A DNA stretch of 5,609 nucleotides from Thermodesulfovibrio sp. GTDB taxonomy: Bacteria; Nitrospirota; Thermodesulfovibrionia; Thermodesulfovibrionales; JdFR-85. The notes under the pieces are model-generated. The model saw nothing but the letters and a program-made list of their open reading frames with translations, was not told the DNA's origin and ran no database searches. The stretch lies in contig JALUSH010000052.1 of assembly GCA_027016675.1 (NCBI GenBank), positions 1 to 5,609 of the forward strand, in the 5' to 3' direction. The position numbers and the translations under genes were made by a program. Shown one piece after another: positions 1-5,609 of the stretch. Each line of letters begins with the position of its first letter. Position 1 is the stretch's first letter.

Positions 1-425
1 TTATCAAATCTCCGTACCGTGACATTATAACCTTCCTTTATTCTGTAACTAATATAGAAATTTATTCGGAAGACGCTCTAGTTGTATCTGTACCGTGACA
101 TTATAACCTTCCTTTATTCTGTAACATCCCAGAAGCGCTGGCATGCGACGATTCATCGCATCTATTTAGTACCGTGACATTATAACCTTCCTTTATTCTG
201 TAACTTTTATTGTGACCCGGAAGGGGAACGGATTTTTATTATACCGTGACATTATAACCTTCCTTTATTCTGTAACAAATCAGGGACCGGAAAAGGCACC
301 AGATTGGGTTTATTATACCGTGACATTATAACCTTCCTTTATTCTGTAACAGAAATAATAAGACAGCTCCAAGAAAGGCCTTGAAGGGGATACCGTGACA
401 TTATAACCTTCCTTTATTCTGTAAC

Positions 426-466
426 AGGAGGTGGTGATATATATGAGGGTTGTACTTATAATTTCG
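426..466 (-). other. Spacer 6: translation start of a putative target gene, related to spacer 10
   Basis: On the plus strand this spacer begins with a strong Shine-Dalgarno sequence (AGGAGGTG) followed by ATG at 443-445 and codons for MRVVLIIS. Its first 25 bases match 23 of 25 bases of spacer 10 (734-758). The crRNA from the minus strand would be antisense to the ribosome binding site and start codon of the mRNA. The target organism is unknown; a phage or plasmid is inferred. Confidence 0.7.
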
Positions 467-591
467 ATACCGTGACATTATAACCTTCCTTTATTCTGTA
501 ACTCTCTGCATGAGAGAGCTCACGAAATTAACAGTATCAGAAGCATACCGTGACATTATAACCTTCCTTTATTCTGTAACAAAATATATAA

Positions 592-611
592 AAATCCCTT
601 TAAAGGGATTT
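592..611. repeat. 20-bp perfect palindrome inside spacer 8
   Basis: The spacer contains AAATCCCTTT followed directly by its reverse complement AAAGGGATTT, with no loop. The same spacer is open in one plus-strand frame (KYIKIPLKGFEGL). A crRNA carrying it could fold on itself or pair with a second copy, which may compete with target pairing. It says nothing certain about the target. Confidence 0.9.
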
Positions 612-731
612 GAAGGACTATACCGTGACATTATAACCTTCCTTTATTCTGTAACAAAGATTCTTGGTGGTCTCTCAGAGACTCTTGGAATATTTATACC
701 GTGACATTATAACCTTCCTTTATTCTGTAAC

Positions 732-772
732 AAAGGAGGTGATGATATACATGAGGGTATTTATACTTTCTT
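732..772 (-). other. Spacer 10 (leader-proximal): translation start of a second, related target gene
   Basis: The plus strand reads AAAGGAGGTGAT, a full complement of the usual 16S rRNA 3' end, then seven bases, then ATG at 751-753 and codons for MRVFILS. It aligns with spacer 6 across the Shine-Dalgarno, the start codon and the first codons, with differences such as MRVF versus MRVV. The source was therefore a homologous but not identical gene. It is the spacer nearest the leader, so probably the newest. Confidence 0.7.
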
Positions 773-791
773 ATACCGTGACATTATAACC

Positions 792-826
792 TTCCTTTAT
801 TCTGTAACACTTCAGGAATAAAGGAA
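792..826. repeat. Inverted repeat across the leader-array boundary (anti-repeat-like element)
   Basis: TTCCTTTATTC at 792-802, inside the last repeat, is matched perfectly by its reverse complement GAATAAAGGAA at 816-826 in the leader, with 13 bases between. The similarity to an inverted repeat copy extends further: after the 11-base core there is a partial match and then TTGTCA at 835-840, where the repeat has ATGTCA. In the minus-strand transcript the leader end (UUCCUUUAUUC, with UGACA upstream) could pair with the 5' half of the first repeat. It could be a decayed inverted repeat, a processing or integration signal, or a regulatory hairpin. Confidence 0.75.
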
Positions 827-1265
827 ATTTCAGATTGTCAAAGAGCATGGGTGAAGACAACTATCTGATATTGCAGTGTTTTCACCCTGTTCAAAAAAGT
901 TCGCAAAAGTCCCTTCAGGAGGGATGAAAAAGTCGAAAATTTCACCCCCTTTCACACATAACCCTTTGAATTTAAAGGAATATCCTGTCCTCATCCTTTT
1001 CGCAAACCCCTCTGACCCTGAAGCAAAAGATGCCATTTTCGAAAATCCATGAATATGGACGCCTCTAAGTAACTGAATTATAAAGATTTTAATCTCCATA
1101 TCTTACATGTTTTTCGCAAACCTCCCTCCACACTTCCTGAAAACAGAGGTTTGAGAACTTTTTATGAATACATTTTTCATCCCCTGAATGTCAGATTTAG
1201 CTTGAAAGTTAATAAGTTACCTCCATCTATATGGATGAAATAAAACTTCGCAAATCTTATCACCC
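809..1265 (-). promoter_or_regulatory. CRISPR leader / intergenic region between effector gene and array
   Basis: This 457-base segment separates the effector stop codon from the first repeat. It is the leader side because the array reads right to left and the repeat variant shared by the newest units lies here. It holds four TTCGCAAA copies, a 12-bp palindrome at 1035-1046 (ATTTTCGAAAAT) and the anti-repeat at its array end. Possible minus-strand promoter elements are TATAAT at 1077-1082 without a good -35 box, and TTGACA at 836-841 with a poor -10 (TATTCC) at 15-bp spacing; neither is convincing. I see no strong terminator after the effector gene, so read-through into the array is possible. 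A minus-strand ORF (830-1099) exists but is not supported as a gene. Confidence 0.7.
900..1254. repeat. Four dispersed copies of TTCGCAAA in the leader
   Basis: The octamer occurs at 900-907, 999-1006, 1113-1120 and 1247-1254, all in the same orientation (TTTGCGAA on the transcribed strand), 99, 114 and 134 bases apart. Two copies share a longer core, TTTTCGCAAACC, followed by a pyrimidine-rich stretch. I noticed no other copy in the window; TTCGCGAA near 2208 differs. Such iterated motifs in a leader suggest binding sites for a regulator or for the adaptation machinery. That role is inferred only. Confidence 0.7.
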
Positions 1266-4200
1266 TTATCCACCTCTCTGATACCACTCTTTCCAAGGTG
1301 ATGTGAGGATGCTTCTGTCATTAACCCATTTCTCCTTCAAATCCTCATAGCTATCAAACCCTTCTGGATCATCTTTTAATTCTGGATATCGCACTTTTAG
1401 ATCATCGGATATTCCATCATACCTTAAAAGACATCTCAAATCTTTGATATGCTCTACTTCTTCCCAACTTTCTTTCTTAAACCAGTTTCTTAATTGTGTT
1501 AATCCCTTTTTTAGATAGTAATTCTTGCAGTGAATAGCATCTTCCCATTTATTTGAATCTACCCTTAATAAAATATTTTTTATATCAATTTTCACACTTC
1601 CAAACCCGAATGCCTTTGCCATGCCAAGTTTATGGGCAAGGTCAGGTTCAAGTTCAAGGCTATAGATTAAAAGACCCAATTCCCAGTCTTCAAGGTTTTC
1701 AAAGAAGACCTCAAACTCAAATTCATTCCCTTTGTCAAGAACCTCTACAGTGCGGTTGTTCTCTGTTTTTTTAATCTCTGTTTGCTTGTGCAGAACAGAA
1801 GCCTTCCACCCATGATGATGGACATAGAACTTCCTGCCAGGCACTTCTGCCCTGTCATCAGGCATTGACCATGTGGGACGGGGTTTTTCAAGAAGGGGTA
1901 ATGTTATGGGGTTTCCGTCATTTAACCACTTAACGGTTCCTTTGAGTTTTGGAAACCCAAACCTTACTCTGCCTTTGTAACCAGTTGTGCCAAAGAGCCT
2001 GCATGCAGGGCATAGCCCCTCAGGATGACGCCTGAAGAGCATTCTGTCAGGCAGGCGAGCAAGGGTATCTCTGTCAACTTCCTCAAGAAGCACACGAACA
2101 CAGGGACGAAGGGCGTCGGGAAGAAGTCGTTTTGCAAGGGGCTGTGGATCTGGGAGTCTTGAAACCCTGACAGGAACAATAGCTATAGCTTTATCATCTC
2201 TGCCCTTCGCGAAATAGACAAGGTCACCGTGAGAGAGTTTCTTATTGGGTAATGAATATGCAGTGGTGAACTTCTCCCATACCCTTCCATAATTTGCACG
2301 ATAATCCTCAATAATGGCATTGTATTGCCTTTCTACGTCCACTGGAACTTCATATTCTTTTCCATCTTCTCCTTCATAGAAAAACCTCTCAGCACGCTTT
2401 ACAACCGTGTACTCTTTACCATCTTTAACACACTGCAATACAGGTCTGGGATATTTCTTCTTTAAACTTGCCCTGATAATACTGTTATTATGCTGGATAT
2501 TCAGGTTCCATGGGTCCCATGAAGGATTATAATTGTCTGATTGAGAACTCTTCTTCTGATTTATCATATTAGGACCTGTAAATTTAATAAATCCTGTCTT
2601 TACATTCTCCTTATTGTTCTCAACGGTCAGGATTGCTATATAATCATTTGGATTTTCAGGATTAGCCAGTTCTATTTTCGCTGTTAAAGGAATCTCTCCT
2701 CTAAGTGCTTTGTTGTAATCAGATAGATGGTTTTTGAGATAATTTATATTGTTCTCTGCTACTTCTGCTATCCTGTCATTTGTAGATTTAACTTTTTTGT
2801 GATAATTCTTTTTATACTCTATTGCTTGTGTATTAGAACTGTTGTCGTATAACGGCAACCTGCATTCTTCCATTTCCTTGATATAGAGTTTCCCATGTTT
2901 TTCAATAACACGTCCAGGGAAAAGCCTTGCCCTCCCTTGTGTTTTCTTCTTACCTTTGGGCTTTTCTCTCCTTGTCAGATACCTTTCCTCCTCAAAGACC
3001 CTGAAGCATGAGTTTGTGAGTGTCTCATAGACTGAACTTATCATGCCCCTTAACTCTGATCCAGGAATCATTGGTTTGTCATTTATCCTGAAGAATTTGA
3101 AGTTTTGATGTCCGGGATGTTCTTTTTGCAAGTCAAAGGCGTTAGAGTTTTTAGTGTCAGGTATAATCAGAGGGGTAAGGGTTTTAAGGGTGCATTTGAT
3201 TCTGCCTGTAAGTTTTCCTTTATGAAACCTTTCATGGCCTACTGGTTTAATCTCCCTGTTTACCACACTATGGGGTTTGATAAAGTAATGGGGATAATAG
3301 ACTGCATCCTCGGATAATTTGAGTTCAGGCAGAGGCGGATGTTCAAAGTCCTTGTTAGTGTCTGCGGGATGAAGTTCCTGAACCTCTGGCACAGGTTCTA
3401 TCTCAAAGCCCTCAATCTCTGAACTTGTGATTTCTATACCAGAGACCCAGCCATAGCCAATACCACCTCTGCTTCCAAGTGGATAGAGGCCATCCCTGAT
3501 GTCACAGAATGCCTGTTTTAGCTTCCCAATGTTATCCTTGCCTATGTCGTCCCTCAGCCAGAGCCTGCCTTCAAGAACAATGGGGTTTTCTGGGCTTCCT
3601 TCAAGGGAGAGGTCATCAAACTTCTTCTTCTCTGCCGCACCAGAGGTGAAACGGTCTATTGAGACATGGTCAAACTTTTTCTCCTGAGAGTATTCTTTCA
3701 CTGTCAGGTCTTCAAACCTTGTCCTCCCTGCCTGATGTTCGTTTCCAAATATCTGGCAGAGATGACAGGTGCAGTCTTCATGTTCTTCGTCAAATTTTAT
3801 ATCTTCTGTCCTCAATATTCTTGCAACCGCAGTCCTTACAAGCCCCCTTATTGATTCACCTTTAAAAACAGGTAACCGACAGACTCCACCATGTCTTATA
3901 ACCCTCTTTTTATACACAACAGAGTCATAGTCGCCTTCATCAAGGAGTGCCTCAATGGGGTCTGCGGTGTGGAGGGGGGATTTGATGGTTATTCTGTATT
4001 CAACGCAATGCCACCTGGGAGTGAAACCCTCTGTTATAGAGGGCAGAGATATTTCCTTTAATCCATTTATTCTATTATTTATAGCATCTCCTAATGAGTC
4101 TGCTATTTTGAATCCTTTATTCCTGAGCCCCTGTTTTTCTATATAAGAGTCAATGGTTTCCTTATCGAGCTTCCATTCAAACACATACTCCAGTTCAAGT

Positions 4201-4511
4201 TTGAACCTCCCCTTGCCTGTAGAACCTGAACCACCAAGAAAAACCTTTCCATCGCACCATGCATTAAGGACACTTGCTAATTTCCCTGGTAATTTGTCTG
4301 CCTCTCCTCTATATCTCATCACAAAGGGGAATGTAATCCCTTCAGGGCCTACCTCTATGTCAAACAGAGCGCCCTCATCCACCGTGCCTGTGAAGTAGTT
4401 TCTCCTTATCCTGTGCCTGACCTCCGGGGGTTCTCTATATTCACTTCTGGTATCCATGATGGTAACCTGCCTCATTATCATGCATACAGGACATTCACAG
4501 GGCCTTTCCAT
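1266..4511 (-). CDS. cas7-11: Type III-E effector gRAMP/Cas7-11, C-terminal two thirds (Cas7.2 remainder to C-terminal extension)
   Basis: This 1081-residue ORF encodes the second part of the crRNA-guided RNA-cutting effector. Domains in order: the remainder of Cas7.2, 1-113, with CECPVC (C5, C7, C10), TGTVDEGALF (41-50) and a glycine loop FLGGSGSTGKGRF (91-103). Cas7.3, about 166-365, has a metal-binding HEDCTCHLC (244-252), D196 at the place of catalytic D654 of D. ishimotonii Cas7-11, KKKFDD (295-300) and glycine loop LGSRGGIGYGW (345-355). Cas7.4, from about 405, has MIPGSELRGMISSVYET (481-497), then an insertion domain of about 270 residues (505-775), then LCPACRLFGTTGYKGRVRF (833-851), KFYVHHH (894-900) and HKLGMAKAFGFGSV (960-973). 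A C-terminal extension follows. Family relatives are one ~1600-residue chain. This ORF starts inside Cas7.2, and a TAA seven codons before the ATG stops further extension, so the ATG marks a lesion or a re-start, not a true N-terminus. It overlaps the upstream ORF by 34 bases. Confidence 0.93.
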   Translation of the reverse strand: MERPCECPVCMIMRQVTIMDTRSEYREPPEVRHRIRRNYFTGTVDEGALFDIEVGPEGITFPFVMRYRGEADKLPGKLASVLNAWCDGKVFLGGSGSTGKGRFKLELEYVFEWKLDKETIDSYIEKQGLRNKGFKIADSLGDAINNRINGLKEISLPSITEGFTPRWHCVEYRITIKSPLHTADPIEALLDEGDYDSVVYKKRVIRHGGVCRLPVFKGESIRGLVRTAVARILRTEDIKFDEEHEDCTCHLCQIFGNEHQAGRTRFEDLTVKEYSQEKKFDHVSIDRFTSGAAEKKKFDDLSLEGSPENPIVLEGRLWLRDDIGKDNIGKLKQAFCDIRDGLYPLGSRGGIGYGWVSGIEITSSEIEGFEIEPVPEVQELHPADTNKDFEHPPLPELKLSEDAVYYPHYFIKPHSVVNREIKPVGHERFHKGKLTGRIKCTLKTLTPLIIPDTKNSNAFDLQKEHPGHQNFKFFRINDKPMIPGSELRGMISSVYETLTNSCFRVFEEERYLTRREKPKGKKKTQGRARLFPGRVIEKHGKLYIKEMEECRLPLYDNSSNTQAIEYKKNYHKKVKSTNDRIAEVAENNINYLKNHLSDYNKALRGEIPLTAKIELANPENPNDYIAILTVENNKENVKTGFIKFTGPNMINQKKSSQSDNYNPSWDPWNLNIQHNNSIIRASLKKKYPRPVLQCVKDGKEYTVVKRAERFFYEGEDGKEYEVPVDVERQYNAIIEDYRANYGRVWEKFTTAYSLPNKKLSHGDLVYFAKGRDDKAIAIVPVRVSRLPDPQPLAKRLLPDALRPCVRVLLEEVDRDTLARLPDRMLFRRHPEGLCPACRLFGTTGYKGRVRFGFPKLKGTVKWLNDGNPITLPLLEKPRPTWSMPDDRAEVPGRKFYVHHHGWKASVLHKQTEIKKTENNRTVEVLDKGNEFEFEVFFENLEDWELGLLIYSLELEPDLAHKLGMAKAFGFGSVKIDIKNILLRVDSNKWEDAIHCKNYYLKKGLTQLRNWFKKESWEEVEHIKDLRCLLRYDGISDDLKVRYPELKDDPEGFDSYEDLKEKWVNDRSILTSPWKEWYQRGG

Positions 4512-5608
4512 GCCCAGTATCTTCCGTCTTTACAAAGGAGTATCTGGATGCTCGTCTGGTCACCGCCATTTGCCTCTGTGCCAAAGAAGAAGGAGGTCTC
4601 TGCACGGAGTTTCCCCACAATGATCCACTCCTTTAATTGTCCCTGTCTTTTTATAAAGATAACATCTCCTGCCTTTGCCTGTTTACTGTAGTATTCGGTA
4701 TCTCCAAGAACCCTTTCCCTGACAACAATACCACCTGTCTTTTCTTTGTATTTTTCATAAAGTTTCTGCCCGAGGGATTCACAGAACTGACGCCAGTTAT
4801 TGTTAATGGTTGTGTTCTCAGCGCATCCCTTCAGAATATCCCTTATTGTTTTGGTATCATGTCTCCTGTCCCAGATGAAGTGTCCGTCTTCCTTGCCTCT
4901 TGGCAGTTGATTTATATACTCCGGTTTTCTAAGCCTCAGTGCCCTGATGGCATCTGCCACAGTGCGGAGTTTGTCTATGCTATCAGTCTCTTCAAAGATG
5001 GTGGTTATCTCCATCGCTGCCTGTTCGGCAATGGCATCAAGTGCCTTTTCTTTTGTATTAATAGAATTTTCGATCCTGTCTTCATGATGTAGGGATGTTA
5101 CTACAGTTTCCTTTCCCTCTTCAGAAATCTCAATAAAACATAGCGCCCCACAGAGCCTGTCTATGAATCTTAGGGAGTCTTTAAGGAGTTTTATTGATGG
5201 TTCTTTAAGGCTGGCGAGGTTATCTTTAAACCACTCATCTTTAACTTCAATCTTCCCTTTAAAATGCCACAACCTTTCGTCCTCAACCTCCCAGATTTTG
5301 AAATAGTCAAACGCTTTACCTGTGTGTGGCTCTATACGATTGAGAACCCTGTGAGTGGCTATCTTCTTAAGGTAACCTTCTGGAAAGTTTCTTTCACCGA
5401 CAAGCTCAAGATTATGAAAACGGAAGATATTATCCTTACCATCTATATGGTTATTTTCAATAGCTCCCCGACCGAGTAAAACGCAGTATGGGCACCTCTT
5501 GTAGGCATTATGATGATTCCATTGAAGGGTGGGCCTTTTTCTTCCTGTCCTGCAATTGCCCCTGTCAAATCGGCCATTGCAACATTTAAAACCCTCAATC
5601 TCTCCATT
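4478..5608 (-). CDS. cas7-11: Type III-E effector gRAMP/Cas7-11, N-terminal part (Cas7.1, Cas11, start of Cas7.2), 5' end outside the window
   Basis: The frame is open from the right edge for 376 residues. The TTG at 5270-5272 is an internal codon, because conserved sequence continues upstream of it. Counting from the edge, Cas7.1 shows KCCNGRFD (8-15), CPYC (39-42), RVLNRIEPHTGKAFDYFK (87-104) and a lead into Cas11, DSLRFIDRLCGALC (144-157). Cas11 runs to about 300, including RTVADAIRALR (215-225) and NWRQFCESLGQKLYEKYK (271-288). Cas7.2 then begins with GKLRAETSFFFG (332-343) and DQTSIQILLCKDGRY (350-364). By comparison with D. ishimotonii Cas7-11 about 76 residues precede the window; in that protein Cas7.1 processes pre-crRNA. 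Homology stops at DGRY; the last 12 residues (WAWKGPVNVLYA) are out-of-frame translation ending at TGA. S353 sits where catalytic D429 is found. The protein probably acts in the cytoplasm with crRNA. Confidence 0.92.
   Translation of the reverse strand, partial: NGEIEGFKCCNGRFDRGNCRTGRKRPTLQWNHHNAYKRCPYCVLLGRGAIENNHIDGKDNIFRFHNLELVGERNFPEGYLKKIATHRVLNRIEPHTGKAFDYFKIWEVEDERLWHFKGKIEVKDEWFKDNLASLKEPSIKLLKDSLRFIDRLCGALCFIEISEEGKETVVTSLHHEDRIENSINTKEKALDAIAEQAAMEITTIFEETDSIDKLRTVADAIRALRLRKPEYINQLPRGKEDGHFIWDRRHDTKTIRDILKGCAENTTINNNWRQFCESLGQKLYEKYKEKTGGIVVRERVLGDTEYYSKQAKAGDVIFIKRQGQLKEWIIVGKLRAETSFFFGTEANGGDQTSIQILLCKDGRYWAWKGPVNVLYA
4503..4519 (-). pseudogene. cas7-11: Internal deletion with frame change inside Cas7.2 of the effector
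   Basis: The tyrosine of DGRY (4517-4519) and the arginine of RPCECPVC (4503-4505) should be separated by about 29 residues. D. ishimotonii Cas7-11 has the conserved segment RLPRSAVRGILRRDL followed by the first cysteine of the zinc site. Only 11 bases (4506-4516) lie between them here, so roughly 76 bases are absent; 76 is not a multiple of three, and the frame changes. Loss of the central Cas7.2 helix and a zinc ligand should damage this domain even if a ribosome changed frame here. A 7-base direct repeat AGTATCT (4516-4522 and 4539-4545) lies at the site and may be coincidental. Confidence 0.8.
4521..4525 (-). promoter_or_regulatory. Weak ribosome binding site (GGAAG) before the internal ATG
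   Basis: GGAAG lies nine bases before the ATG at 4509-4511. If used, it would let the second ORF be translated separately, coupled to the first through the 34-base overlap. The match is modest and may be chance. Confidence 0.25.
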
Positions 5609-5609
5609 T

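Larger units (their letters stand above)
1..808 (-). CRISPR. Type III-E CRISPR array, 11 repeats and 10 full spacers, truncated at the left edge
   Basis: Eleven 36-nt repeats start at 14, 90, 169, 241, 315, 390, 467, 545, 620, 696 and 773. Thirty-five bases are identical in every copy; only the first base on the plus strand varies (G in the three leftmost, A in the other eight). Spacers are 50-89, 126-168, 205-240, 277-314, 351-389, 426-466, 503-544, 581-619, 656-695 and 732-772 (36-43 nt); 1-13 is the end of another spacer, so the array continues left. Read on the minus strand the repeat begins GTTACAGAAT and ends AATGTCACGGTAY. That end resembles the ATGTCACGGAAC handle I remember for the D. 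ishimotonii Cas7-11 repeat and sets transcription right to left, away from the effector gene. The repeat has only a weak internal hairpin (ATAA/TTAT around a 7-nt loop). The plus-strand ORF at 510-704 is only repeat and spacer read as codons. Confidence 0.98.

Noticed and set aside
205..314. Similarity between spacers 3 and 4 (GACC, GGAA, GATT and TTTATT blocks)
   Set aside because: It needs several gaps, and the peptides (DPEGERIFI versus SGTGKGTRLGL) are unrelated, so chance is likelier than a shared source.
510..704. Plus-strand ORF across the array
   Set aside because: It is CRISPR repeat and spacer sequence read as codons; the repeated peptide YRDIITFLYSVT is the repeat itself.
836..841. 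TTGACA on the minus strand as a -35 box for the array
   Set aside because: The only -10 at workable distance is TATTCC (815-820) at 15 bp, and the hexamer is also part of the anti-repeat similarity, so promoter use is not shown.
830..1099. Minus-strand ORF of 89 codons in the leader
   Set aside because: No Shine-Dalgarno near its ATG, no family I recognise, a span across leader motifs (its FAK and FAN codons are the TTTGCGAA repeats), and an end at the anti-repeat. A small real gene is possible but unsupported.
4478..4511. Programmed ribosomal frameshift joining the two effector ORFs
   Set aside because: No clear slippery heptamer is visible in the overlap, and a shift would not restore the roughly 29 missing residues.
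4637..5092. Plus-strand 151-codon ORF and other plus-strand ORFs opposite the effector
   Set aside because: They are antisense shadows of a strongly conserved coding sequence and show no recognisable protein of their own.
5270..5272. TTG as the start codon of the N-terminal ORF
   Set aside because: Cas7.1 homology (CPYC, RVLNR, KAFDYFK) continues in frame upstream to the window edge, so this is an internal leucine.

Overview
The window is part of a type III-E CRISPR locus. It holds most of a giant single-protein effector gene (gRAMP, also called Cas7-11), read on the minus strand from the right edge to 1266, followed by a 457-base intergenic/leader segment and a CRISPR array of at least 11 repeats that runs off the left edge. 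The effector was recognised from remembered family sequence, chiefly Desulfonema ishimotonii Cas7-11. Many conserved blocks match along almost the whole length, and the array repeat ends in the family's typical ATGTCACGG handle. Known III-E loci come mostly from anaerobic desulfobacterial-type bacteria and anammox planctomycetes. The organism is probably of that kind, but nothing here names a species.

Layout, right to left (the direction of transcription): 5608-4478 encodes Cas7.1 (its first ~76 residues lie outside the window), Cas11 and the start of Cas7.2. 4511-1266 encodes the rest of Cas7.2, Cas7.3, Cas7.4 with its insertion domain, and the C-terminal extension. In all relatives I know these are one uninterrupted protein. 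Here about 75 bases of Cas7.2 are missing near 4506-4516 and the frame changes, so the gene is two ORFs overlapping by 34 bases. The rest of both ORFs is intact, so this is a recent lesion, an assembly artefact, or a split effector.

1265-809 is the leader side of the array. It carries four copies of TTCGCAAA and, right at the array boundary, a degenerate inverted copy of the repeat that can pair with the first repeat. 808-1 is the array: 36-nt repeats, identical apart from one terminal base, and spacers of 36-43 nt. Effector, leader and array share one direction.

How it would work: the array transcript is cut into crRNAs that the effector holds and uses to cut matching RNA. Two spacers match the translation start of two related genes, in the orientation that makes the crRNA antisense to the mRNA, as expected for an RNA-targeting effector. 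The partners usual for III-E (the TPR-CHAT protease Csx29, Csx30, Csx31, an RpoE-type sigma factor, Cas1/Cas2) are not in this window.
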